Below, in pieces: positions 45,686 to 56,602 of a stretch of DNA of 64,000 nucleotides (positions within the stretch are counted from its first letter, which is position 1; the number at the start of each line of letters is the position of its first letter). Below the pieces are notes generated by a model. That model had not been told where the DNA came from. It worked only from the letters and a program-made list of their open reading frames with translations, and searched no databases. Source of the stretch: Armigeres subalbatus. Lineage: Eukaryota; Arthropoda; Insecta; Diptera; Culicidae. The translations under genes and the position numbers were made by a program. Location of the stretch: assembly GCF_024139115.2 (NCBI RefSeq), contig NC_085141.1:390338632-390402631 (forward strand). Reading direction: 5' to 3'.

Positions 45686-46581
45686 AATCCAGAATTAGGT
45701 TCAATAAAGCGAATCACATTCCTAACAACAATAGTCCATCTACCAAAGAATGAAAAGAGAGAAAAAGGTAGTAAAAACAAACAGGCCCAGAAAATGCATT
45801 AAGTAGATAATATGAATGAATAAATGAAAATAAAGTGATACTTAACAGACTCGGGAAGAGTCCAGAGTCCACAGGATTGAACCAATCCTGTATTCATCCA
45901 CCAGTTTCTGCATGCGGCCGGAGTGACACCTGTTGTCCAACTGCAGTAATCGTTTTGGCCTGTGTGGCTAGATCCAACAGTTATCGTATATACATTCGTT
46001 TCCGTTTCGAGCCGGCAGACTAGGTTGGGTGGACTTGAAACTGCTACCGAATTCATTGCCAATTGCTGCTTCCTTCGATACCGTCTCCGTACAAATCCCA
46101 TCCGGAAGACTGTCACCGCTGCTGTGACAACTTTCGTGTGTTAGATACCTTTTCGTGATAGTGATGTTGGATAAAAGAACTCCGCATGTGTCGCCTGTAA
46201 CGTCCCAGTCGAAATCCAACCGTCGACCGCGTATCTTTCCGGATCCCTCCGCTCAGACATCCAACCTTCATATAAACTGCATTTTCCAACACCAGTCTTT
46301 ATTCGATCACTAGGGCACCGCGGCTATGTAAACGGTTGTGGAGCACTGTAGTATATTGATTTTGATTAAAAACAAGCAAAAAACAAGTTTTTTGCTAAAT
46401 TCAAATCTATCGCGGAATGCAAAGTGGAATGAAGAAAATATGAAGCTTCAAAATTTTGGAGCTGCCATTCTCGCGCACAGATTACTTCGATCTCCTTTCT
46501 GGGCCCAACCTGACTACCGAAGAAAACCAGCCCAGCAGAGAGAATCACAAATTTATATCATGTTGTGGTACTGAGTTCAAT
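45686..46581. other. No recognised gene
   Basis: Overlapping frames on both strands at 45799-46219 look somewhat protein-like on the minus strand but match nothing I recognise. 46519-46542 duplicates 41974-41997. Confidence 0.35.
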
Positions 46582-46595
46582 AGTTTTTCTAACAT

Positions 46596-46892
46596 CTTCT
46601 TCTTCTTCTTATTGGCATTACATCCCCACAATGGGACAGAGCCGCCTCGCAGCATAGTGTTCACTTCCACAGTTATTAACTGCGAGGTTTCTAAGCCAGG
46701 TTACCATTTTTGCATTCGTATATCATGAGGCTAACACGATGATACTTTTATGCCCAGGGAAGTCGAGACAATTTCCAATCCGAAAACTGCCTAGACCGGC
46801 ACCGGGAATCGAACCCAGCCACCCTCAGCATGGTCTTGCTTTGTAGCCGCGAGTCTTACCGCACGGCTTACCGCACGGCTAAGTAGGGAGGG
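46596..46892 (-). mobile_element. tRNA-derived SINE (Feilai-like), minus copy
   Basis: On the minus strand the head contains a pol III B box (GGTTCGATTCCCGG) and the body contains GGCATAAAAGTATCATCGTG and TGATATACGAATGCAAAAATGG. It ends in a GCCAATAAGAAGAAGAAG tail. The exact 14-base TSD AGTTTTTCTAACAT lies at 46582-46595 and 46893-46906. The head contains a duplicated CCGTGCGGTAAG. It inserted next to the Ty3/gypsy relic. The family name rests on resemblance to known mosquito SINEs. Confidence 0.88.
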
Positions 46893-46906
46893 AGTTTTTC
46901 TAACAT

Positions 46907-47193
46907 AGGCTGCTATAAACTTGACTCAGTATGTTGTTAGGATAACCAAATTTTATATCAAAACTACGACACATAACTAATGCTGTTAGAATTTTGTTGG
47001 GAAAGTATGTTAGCGCGATCGTTCGTCGTTTCTTCAAAGTCAAGAATGTTGCTTGATCTACCGTGTTAACTTCTGCCCCCGAATCGATTAAAAATGTAGC
47101 TTGTAACTTGAATCCGATCACCTCTCCATTACTAGGTTGCTGCAAGCGACAAAAAAAATGGTAATACATCTCTACAAATAATGAACTCATCAA
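46907..47193 (-). pseudogene. Ty3/gypsy protease fragment
   Basis: The minus frame contains LQATFLIDSGAEVNTVD, the DSGA active-site block of a retroviral-type aspartic protease, followed by FLTLKKRR. Preceding LQQPSN is typical of the region upstream of protease in gypsy-like elements. It is cut at its downstream end beside the SINE TSD and separated from the zinc-knuckle gag piece by a MITE. Confidence 0.75.
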
Positions 47194-47230
47194 CGCATAT
47201 TTATTTTATAAAATAGGCAAAAACGAGTTA

Positions 47231-47419
47231 GGGGAAAGACGGCTTTGGCAGGTTTTGTTCTATTATTGGCAGGGGGGTTTTTGTCGACCAAATTTATTGA
47301 AATTTGGCCACAATGTTCTTTGAAATGCAAAGAATGTTTAGGCCAAATTTCAGCATAGTCAGGCATAAAAAACCCCCTGCCAATAATAGAACAAAACCTG
47401 CAAAAGCCGTCATTCCCCC
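47231..47419. mobile_element. 189-bp TA-flanked MITE inside gypsy relic
   Basis: Near-perfect inverted repeats (GGGGAAAGACGGCTTTGGCA... and ...CAAAAGCCGTCATTCCCC; inner TTTTGTTCTATTATTGGCAG mirrored exactly) with TA on both sides (47229-47230, 47420-47421). Non-coding. It lies between gag and protease of the relic. Confidence 0.87.
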
Positions 47420-47447
47420 TATTTAGATTCAAAAAATTATTCGGAAA

Positions 47448-48750
47448 TCAAATCACTACTTCCATTTCTTGATCATCACTGTCGAAATTTTGCTGAGAAA
47501 CTGCGGCAATCCTTCGAACTTTCGGCTCAGGACCTTCTTTCATCTCGGGCAAATTTCGTTTAGTGGTCTTCGCAGATCGACAGGCACGTTCAATATGTCC
47601 TTTGACCTGGCAATTGCGACAAATTTTCTCTATGACATGACAATGTGGAGCTGCGTGGAACGTGCTCGTACACCTCCAACATGCTTTTCGATCAGTTGAA
47701 CTCCTTGTTATTTCGTTTCGTGGAACATTTCTTGCTCGGCCTCTATGTCTTCCTGTAGTAGAAACATCTCTTAGAAAAGCCTGATTGCGAAACGGAGCCC
47801 TTGATGTATGAGAATGACTGTCCCTTGGATTCTGATTAAAAGAAACAGCAGCGAATTGCTTGAAATTCTGGTGGTTTTTCACATATAATTCCTCATTGAC
47901 TTTTTACATCTCAACGGCTTTTACTTTATCCAATAAATATGCCACGGATCCTCCTTTCTACTAATAGCCCTGATGTTTGAAGTAATGGCATGGGATTGAA
48001 TGGTTAACGCGACATTTTCTGCTAATTGTTCATCATCAAAATCACATAACAAACACTGAAGAAGTATTCAAGTAGGAAACGATATACGTATCTGCTTGTT
48101 GATACATAAAAAGTTAATAGTGGAAGTAAATGGAAGAATAATAGTCTTTTAACCTTAAAATCACATAATTTAGCAGCTGTTATTACACGCTTAACGTAAG
48201 TTGTATCCTCCAAATGCTGTGTTAATGAGCGAAGCTTTTGACGTTGCATTAGAATATAGCTACGTGATCCAAAATAATTCTCCAAACGTTTGATAGCATT
48301 CGAGTACGAACTAGTTACAGGATCGGGCATACCGTTTATATAAACAGTAGCACTGAACACATCCAGAAGTTTCGGGTCAGCCTTAATTCTAAAAATGTTA
48401 ATTTTTTTAATATGTTCGTCAGCAATACCATCGAGGCTTCTAAAAGATCCTTCCACTGCTCAAAACATTTCTTATCAATTTCTTCATCTCCAATAGCAGA
48501 TTTACATTCCGATACATTCAATGATGCAACAGATAAGTTGTTCATTGTAGAGCTGACCCATTCGTTCTTAACTGGTTCTCTCGCAAAGTAGAATGTCTGA
48601 ACTGTCCTCATCCTCATCAGATTGAAAAGGTGAATTTTCAAAAAACGAGTTTTCTGTAGACTCAGCTAGTTTTAACTTTTTTGATAAAAATGTATTGCGT
48701 TTCTTTTCAGACTTCAAGGCTTTCTCCAAAAGTCGCACCTTTTGTTTCAG
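47448..48750 (-). pseudogene. Ty3/gypsy-type gag, broken
   Basis: Minus-strand frames 48641-48336, 48456-48022 and 47882-47448. The N-terminal and core part shows CFEQWKDLLEASM, KADPKLLDVF and AIKRLENYFGSRSYILMQRQKLRSL. The C-terminal part has two cysteine clusters (CWRC...H..PHC and CRNCQVKGHIERAC) matching CCHC zinc knuckles. Frameshifts lie near 48400 and between 48022 and 47882. No RT or LTRs were found nearby, so only gag and protease survive. Confidence 0.78.
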
Positions 48751-50318
48751 GGATTAGGCTTTTTTATTAGAAAGAAAAGAACCAAATCATAGCCTTTATC
48801 AACGTTGGTTTTATTGTATATTATAATTTCAATTTTCAAGGCCCATAATATATATTTTTTTTACTTATTTTCCAACTTGTAGCTATCACTAATGTTACAG
48901 TGATAAAAAAAAATTAACCTAATTTTGAATCATATAATATGGTTTGTAATCTTTGTGGATCGTCTATCTGCACTGGCCCTATAACGATCATTCCTCCCTT
49001 GCGGCCTTGAATTTGCAAGGTCGAGACGAGCCAGCCAGTGTGAAAAATATTTGCATTGTTGTTACGTTGCCAACCTTACCCTTAAGACAAATATTTTGAC
49101 ACCCACTCACCCATTTTTTCACGTAGTGCTAAACTGTATTAAGGGTGAAAAAATTGAATTAAAGTAGACCTTTTATGAGTAGAACTGAAAAGCCTTCTTT
49201 AACTTTGTCTGCTTTAATCTGAGTACACGCCATGGCTTCAGAAGAGGTGATTTGAAATAGTTTAGAACTGTGAGCATGTGTAAATCACCATCGATGAATA
49301 ATTTGTTTGAGTATTAAACGAGTGCATCTCAACCTCAATATACCCCGTACGGGAAACATCGTACTATTTTTTCCACTTGAAAACTAACGATTATAAACTT
49401 GTTGGTGGTGCTGGGCTGACGATGATGAAAACGAGCTAAGTACAAAGTTAAACATTGCTCGATGCACACTGTACGGTAAATTTGCCATGACCCATCTGCG
49501 CTGCAGCCCACTTAGTTTGAAATGTAGTTCGAGGATGTGTACTTATGCAAACTACTTCCAAAGGCAGGTTGCTTTATCTTTCGCTTTGGAAATACGCTTC
49601 AGCTGGATTTTTTCCTCGCTGACAAGGAGTTGGTAAACAATTTTCATTAAAACGGGATTCGTGTAACGAAAAAGCACTTTGATGCACATGTCGATAAGCA
49701 AAGTGATGCAGCAGTTAGGGCGGGATTCGGCGAATTGAGAAACTATTTCTGCTGGTGGCTACAACCACAATTCATTCCATAACTTAGTTTTTAACAAACT
49801 GTTTCCGCTCCGGAACCATCTGAAACTGCTCCCGGATCTGCACTAATTTTCTCGTACAAATACACTCGCAGCGCCGGAAGGTTTAGGAACGTTGTCCAGT
49901 ACGTTCCCATAACTAATTGCCTTCTCGGAATCTTTCAGCTGAAACAAGTTGATAATTTATTCAGTCACCCCGCCATTCGTTATCGTCGTCGTCCTCAGCG
50001 TTGTCGCAGAACAAATGTCCGAACAGCGGGTTCTTCGTGTTTTCTAAGATCACTATCTGGTGCGCGAGATTAACGCCACAACAACCGCCTGTGTTTAACA
50101 ATTACCGCCGCTTCTCGGACTCATTGGTAGTTGGCGTAGTTTTGATATGCATTTACTTTTCTTCAGCGGTTGACCACCAACCGGGAATTTACGCCGAGGG
50201 CACTGTTGGGATTGTTTCGGAATGAATTAGATATTGGATTGGGACGGAACACATTTCCCACAAATTTTCATTGTCGCGATTAAAATTTGATGTATGGAAT
50301 TTTTTTTTACATAGGCAT
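48751..50318. other. Unique DNA, possible conserved noncoding patches
   Basis: No coding domain was recognised. 49380-50230 is less AT-rich than its surroundings and without repeats. Confidence 0.35.
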
Positions 50319-50329
50319 GAGCAGAGTTC

Positions 50330-50620
50330 ATAGGGGGCCCTCTTTAGCCCAGCGGTAAGATGCGCGGCTATAAAGCAATACCATGCTGAGGGTGGCTGGG
50401 TTTGATTCTCAGTACCGGTCTAGGCAATTTTCGGTTTGGAAAGTGTCTCGACTTCCGTGGGCATAAAAGTATCATCGTGTTAGCCTCATGATATACGAAT
50501 GCAAAAATGGTAACATGGCTTAGAAACCTTGTGGTTAATATCTGTGGAAGTGCTTAATAAACACTAAGCAGCGAGCGGCAATGTCCCAGTCAGTGAGGTA
50601 TGTAATGCCAATAAGAAGAA
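50330..50620 (+). mobile_element. tRNA-derived SINE (Feilai-like), plus copy
   Basis: The 291-base element carries an A box (TAGCCCAGCGGTAAG) and B box (GGTTTGATTCTC) for RNA polymerase III, then the same body as the minus copy at 46596-46892 and a GCCAATAAGAAGAA tail. The exact 11-base TSD GAGCAGAGTTC lies at 50319-50329 and 50621-50631. It depends on LINE machinery in trans; the partner LINE is not identified. Confidence 0.9.
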
Positions 50621-50631
50621 GAGCAGAGTTC

Positions 50632-51940
50632 CATTATTAAGTTTTGTTTTCAATAGAAGTTGAATTCAACTAATTTAAACTTAAACTTGTTTGAATTCCG
50701 ATTCTAATTCAACTGTTCCAGGATTGTTTAGAAAGAAAATAATAAAAGTTTGTTCACATCCTCGCAAATGCCCCTCTACAGCGATTTGCGCTCTATCATT
50801 TAGTAATGAAACGAACCCTCCTTCTAACGTTTTTGTCTTCACCAGCTCGATTCATATTTTCTGTGTTTTCACCATGTCGTTTGCGCTTTATCAAGCGTGA
50901 TGATAAATTTCATTTGTCAGCCATCCTACATTGAAAAAAAAAACTTGTAGCTTCCAGTTGTCCGCGCAACGATCGAGGCTGGCTCGTATCGGACTAACTG
51001 GCCGGAGAAATAGAGAAAATGGAGGAAAATTATAACGAGCGATAAAGATCTGGGAAGCCCTCTGCGGTCAGAGTGAGATCGTCCACGCCATGTTTTCGGT
51101 CAGTTTGAAATTTATTAATTTGGTGAGCTCTTTTCGACACAAATCGTGACAAAAGTGGTTCTGGACGGATAAACGCTACCCTGAGATAGCGATCCCATCC
51201 GTGTCATTAATTACGGAGACAGATAAATTTGTATCGCATAGAGGCTTCCTCATCAACGCTCTCGACATGCGAAAACATTAATTCGGGTAGATGTTAACAA
51301 ACCAACGATTGTTTTTTCACCTTTTTATTCAATTACAAAAGTTTGAATATTATCGCATGGTTGAAAAAACAACAGTATGCAATAACACTGGGGTTTTTAA
51401 TTATGGAACAAATATCAGCCTATGTATGTTGCATTTCTCCGTTCAAACAAATGATTATTGAATATGATTCATTGTATTCATAATTGTAAGTCGAATATAT
51501 TGACGTTTTTTCATTTATCATCCTTAGCAAGATGCCTGGTTGTAGCAAAAATACTTAACTTAAGCATGGTGAAAACATCTCTTGAATGTCAAACCATCTA
51601 TTCTCAATATTATATTTTTAACTAGTGCTCTCATTTAAATTTTACCGTTTATAAATTAAAATGAAATTATTTTTGTTTTTGAACTAAGCAAATTAGAGCT
51701 TAGTAAAATAAATGGAAGCTTTGGAGCGGCAACATTTTTAATTGAAACATAAATATACAAGCCATTTGATTTATTTAACACTTTTCCCGTTGTCCTATTA
51801 CTGTTTTCTATATTCGATCCCATGATAAGCCAAATTGAATCCCATTCTGAAATTCATTTACCAGTGCATCAGCCAACGTACATCCCTTCTACCTCCAATT
51901 GCACGATAGGAGTGTTAAATGAATTCATAATCAATGTGTC
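50632..51940. other. Unique DNA, no gene recognised
   Basis: 50960-51310 is less AT-rich and may be conserved noncoding sequence. The rest is AT-rich. Confidence 0.35.
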
Positions 51941-52397
51941 TGTATCTCGGTTGTAGGCACGGCAAATGCTGGGTAAAGCGTACCATTGGTACTTCGCGTA
52001 CCTGAAGGAATAAAATAGACCCCATCTCGCGGTCCTTAGCCTCTTACCCAGCAACTCCTATCCCTACCTCCCCGCGGTGCTGGCCGGGATACGAGCAACC
52101 TTAGGGAAGATCGGGTAACCAACCCCGGTGGGAACTATGGTCGTATGCTGACAGGGAAGGGGGGTTTGCTCCTTCCGGAGGTGCAAATCTTATTGAGCGT
52201 CTGTTCTCCATGTCAGGATCGGCTCACAACAGCGTCTGTTCTCCATGTTAGGGGCGGCTGATCATCGTCCGAGTGCCAGCGAGGGACTCTAAGTGAAACT
52301 GTGCACCATGGTCCACCGGAAATAAGGAGGAATGGTCCTCCGGAAATTTAGGGGGTTTGGTGTCAGGCCCTGCAAGCAAGCCTTTAAAATATCATAA

Positions 52398-54395
52398 GCA
52401 ACGAACAGTCAAGAAGAGAGTACGGACCGGAACCATCGGCGAAGACCACTGCGACGAAAAGGGACTAGCGATTGGAAACTCGGTTCGTGGAACTGCAAAT
52501 CTCTCAACTTCATCGGGAGCACACGCATACTCGCCGATGTGCTCAAGGACCGTGGATTCGGCATCGTAGCGCTGCAGGAGGTTTGTTGGAAGGGATCAAT
52601 GGTGCGAACGTTTAGAGGTAATCATACCATCTACCAGAGCTGCGGCAACACACACGAGCTGGGAACAGCTTTCATAGTGATGGGCGATATGCAAAGGCGC
52701 GTGATCGGGTGGTGGCCGATCAATGAAAGAATGTGCAGGTTGAGGATCAAAGGCCGGTTCTTCAACTTCAGCATAATCAACGTCCATAGCCCACACTCCG
52801 GAAGCACTGATGATGATAAGGACGCATTCTACGCGCAGCTGGAACGTGAGTACGACAGCTGCCCAAGACACGACGTCAAAATCATCATAGGAGATTTGAA
52901 CGCTCAGGTTGGCCAAGAGGAGGAGTTTAGACCGACCATTGGAAAGTTCAGCGCTCACCGGCTGACGAACGAAAACGGCCTACGACTAATTGATTTCGCC
53001 GCCTCCAAGAATATGGCCATTCGTAGCACCTACTTCCAACACAGCCTCCCGTATCGGTACACCTGGAGATCACCACTGCAGACAGAATCACAAATCGACC
53101 ACGTTCTGATTGATGGACGGCACTTCTCCGACATTATCGACGTCAGGACATATCGTGGCGCTAACATCGACTCTGACCACTATCTGGTGATGGTTAAACT
53201 GCGCCCAAAACTATCCGTCATCAACAATGTTCGGTACCGACGACCGCCGCGGTACGACCTAGAGCGACTGAAGCAACCTGATGTCGCCACTGCATACGCG
53301 CAGCATCTCGAGGCAGCGTTGCCGGAAGAGGGTGAGCTCGATGGGGCCCCTCTTGAGGACTGCTGGAATACAGTCAAAGCAGCCATTAACGACGCAGCGG
53401 AGAACAACGTCGGGTATATGGGTCGAAGTCGACGGAACGGTTGGTTCGATGAAGAGTGCAGACAGATTCTGGAGGAGAAGGACGCAGCGCGGGCGGTCGC
53501 GCTGCAGCAAGGTACCCGGCAGAACGTGGAACGTTATAGACGGAAGCGGAGACAGCAGATCCGCCTTTTTCAGGAGAAGAAACGCCGCCTGGAAGAAGCG
53601 GAGTGCGAGGAGATGGAACAGCTGTGCCGTTCTCAAGAAACACGCAAGTTCTACCAGAAGCTCAACGCATCCCGCAAAGGCTTCGTGCCGCGAGCCGAAA
53701 TGTGCCGGGATAAGGATGGGAGCATCTTGACGGACGAACGTGTGGTGATCGAAAGGTGGAAGCAGCACTACGAGGAACATCTGAATGGCGCTGAGAGTAC
53801 AGGCAGTGAAAGTCAAGGCAGCGGAGGAGATGACTACGTCAGTTCAGCGGACGATGGAAGCCAACCAGCACCCACCTTGAGGGAAGTTAAGGATGCCATT
53901 CAACAGCTAAAGACCAACAAAGCCGCTGGTAAGGATGGTATCGGAGCTGAGCTCATCAAGATGGGCCCGGAAAAGCTGGCCACTTGCCTGCACAAACTGA
54001 TAGTCAGAATCTGGGAAACCGAACAGCGACCGGAGGAGTGGAAGGAAGGGGTTATATGCCCCATCTACAAGAAAGGCGACAAACTGGAGTGTGAGAACTT
54101 TCGAGCGATCACCATCCTTAATGCCGCCTACAAAGTGATATCCCAGATCATCTTCCGTCGTCTGTCACCATTAGTGAACGAGTTCGTGGGAAGTTATCAA
54201 GCCGGCTTCGTTGACGGCCGCTCGACAACGGACCAGATCTTTACTGTACGGCAAACCCTTCAACAATGCCGTGAATACCAGGTCCCAACGCACCATCTGT
54301 TCGTTGATTTCAAGGCGGCATACGACAGTATAGACCGCGTAGAGCTATGGAAAATTATGGACGAGAACGGCTTCCTGGGAAGCTTACCAGACTGA
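52398..54395 (+). pseudogene. LINE copy B endonuclease and RT (first reading frame)
   Basis: The open frame follows a TAA at 52395. The apurinic-type endonuclease runs from WNCKSLNFIGSTRIL (~52488) through LQEVCWKG, IIIGDLNAQVG, QIDHVLIDGRHFSDI and NIDSDHYLVMV (~53190). A charged linker follows. RT begins near 53880 (LKTNKAAGKDGIGAELIK) with AYKVISQIIFRRL and HHLFVDFKAAYDSIDR. A single-base shift near 54375 ends the frame as GFLGSLPD. No in-frame ATG precedes the endonuclease, so the start codon is unclear. The enzyme nicks target DNA and primes reverse transcription there. Confidence 0.88.
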
Positions 54396-54862
54396 TCAGA
54401 GCAACGGTGGATGGTGTGCAAAACTGTGTGAAGATTTCAGGCGAACACTCCAGTTCGTTCGAATCGCGCCAGGGACTAAGACAAGGTGATGGACTTTCGT
54501 GCCTGTTGTTCAACATTGCGCTAGAAGGTGTCATGCGGAGAGCCGGGTGTAACAGCCGGGGTACGATTTTCAACAGATCCAGTCAATTTATTTGCTTCGC
54601 GGATGACATGGACATTGTCGGCCGAACATTTGCAAAGGAGGCAGAACTGTACACCCGCCTGGTACGATTGCCAGGACATGTTGCAAGAATACCGGACGAT
54701 GGAAAAGATGGTGTTCGCTTCCGATCCGGCAGGTACGAGACGGCGTGGAGCGCAGCGAGCGAGATGGGCAGACCAGGTGCAGAACGACTTGGCGAGCGTG
54801 GGGCGTATCCGAGGATGGAGAGATGCGGCCTCGAACCGTGCATTGTGGCGTCAAATTGTTGA
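54347..54862 (+). pseudogene. LINE copy B RT palm, second frame, internal deletion
   Basis: It continues RT after the shift: LPGKLTRLIRATVDG, RQGDGLSCLLFNIALEGVM and the catalytic FADDMDIVGRT (~54598). After AELYTRL (54660) it jumps to an unrelated reading of the LINE 3' region (VRLPGHVARIPDD). The true C-terminus (RWADQVQNDLASVGRIRGWRD) is in a third frame ending at 54881. The catalytic Asp pair is intact, but the thumb and C-terminal domain are deleted. Confidence 0.82.
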
Positions 54863-54922
54863 TTCAGTGTTATCTGTTTAGATGTTAACTAAATAAATGA
54901 AATAAATGAATGTATCTCGGTT

Positions 54923-56602
54923 TCAAAGCTCACTGACTAACCCACCTATTATAAAGACATACTTCTGGATGTACATCAGATGATTACGATAGTGACTGGC
55001 GGCACGGTAATGACCGACAAAACTCCTCACCGCAACAAGGTGAGACCAGGATGATTCATCTCCTCGGCTCCCGCACACGAACTTCAAGTGCAATCGTCTG
55101 GGGTTTATGCAGATCACCTTCGAGTTGGACGAAGACGACAATGACAATTGTAATATTATATGTGGATTGTTATTTCTCACCCGTCTGCCAGCAAGTCATT
55201 AAAATTAAAGGCGTAATTATTCCAAGAGTGAGTCCTTAATTATATCGCGAATGTCGGAAATTGCAAATTCAAACCAAATGATTGTAAGGGACTTCCACTA
55301 ATTAAGTTATGCAAAAACATTTACATAATTTTTTTTTTCAATAATATTGAACGCTCTAAATTTGTATTCATCTTAGCAATTCCGGTTCTCATCAAAGGCA
55401 TAACGTTAGTAATGGGGACTCGCTATTTGAAAATGCTATAATCTTCACCACGTGCAAAAAATAAGCACATCTCCTCTGTAACCAAAATGCCCCAGTTCGC
55501 TCCACCCTTAGCGGTAGCCGGTTTCGGAAAACTGTCCCAGTCGTAGGTAGCTGTTTTTCGCCCTGAAATCTTCAGATTGTATTTTCACAACATTCTCAAA
55601 AGAACAGAAACAATCTCCTCCGGTTGGCACAAAAATCGCTTATGCAACAACGTTTTTCCATTGTTTTCGAACAGGTGCGCGAAAGAAACGGCACAAATCC
55701 CGATAACACCCGCACCGTAGTAAGTATAAAACTAAACACACCGGGATTAGCAGACATCAAATAGACTTTTGGTTGATATTCGCAAAACACAGCAGGGTCC
55801 ACGAAGGAAAAGGGATTTCAGAATAGTGAGAGCATTTGGTAGGTAATCGGTTGGTACGCTACATTTTTTTTGGGACATCGATGGTTTCCGTGAACTGCCG
55901 GATGGAGAAACATGTCAGAGGTGGATTAGGAATATGACAGATTATTTTAAAAATAATCCTAATGCAAAACCTCTATCAAAACGGTCTCCAAACATTCATT
56001 AGCTTCATTGTCTTTCTATTTATTTTACTTGAATTGTGTACACTACACCCAATCCTACATTTGCCGTCTCACGGTTGAGCGAATATTCCTATTTCCTTAG
56101 CTCTTAAGTAGCTAGTAAAAATGCAAGATGGAATTACCAGATTGAAAGTACAAAAGCTACTAATAATTTAATTATGCTACAATGGTTGGATCACACCATT
56201 CACACAGTGTCCAATGCTAATCAATGTATAAACATGGATTCAAAAATTTAACAATCTTTCTATTTGTTGTATATTGTATATAACACGTATACATGTTCAA
56301 ATATCTGTAGCGTATTTGGAGGTTTAAAATAAAGCATGAAAGTTACCATTACCGGCCACGCCTATCTTCTGCGTTACTAGTGACGGGAAGGAAATGATGA
56401 TAATGACATCTACTTAATGAGAGACGAGCGGCTCACCGACGCCTTCATCGTATATGTCGAAAAGTCATATGGTCGAGAAGTAAGAAGCAAGAAATAACTT
56501 ACTTCTCATTTTGCACTTTTTACTGTGAGTGGAAAGTAAAAAGTACAAAGTGAGAAGCAAGAATAGAGATGCTGCATTTCTCACTTCTACTCTAACCTTT
56601 CA
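54923..56602. other. Unique AT-rich DNA, no gene recognised
   Basis: No domain or RNA gene recognised. 55480-55800 is less AT-rich. The last ~100 bases before the satellite repeat AGTGAGAAG/ACTTCTCAC words. Confidence 0.45.

Larger units (their letters stand above)
51953..54910 (+). mobile_element. RTE-type LINE copy B, near full length
   Basis: Bounded by the exact 12-base TSD TGTATCTCGGTT (51941-51952 and 54911-54922). About 440-580 bases of GC-rich 5' leader include a tandem AGCGTCTGTTCTCCATGT repeat (52197-52243). An endonuclease-RT ORF follows, then a short 3' end with an AAATAAATGAAATAAATGAA tail, as expected for RTE elements. Compared with copy A, an internal segment encoding the region after AELYTRL is missing near 54660. 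It is the same family as copy A, and by coding integrity the youngest LINE here. Confidence 0.93.

Noticed and set aside
45799..46219. Possible minus-strand host exon
   Set aside because: Two overlapping frames look mildly protein-like, but no domain, splice context or family motif could be supported.
53259..53816. 185-codon minus-strand ORF over LINE copy B
   Set aside because: Antisense shadow of the endonuclease-RT frame.
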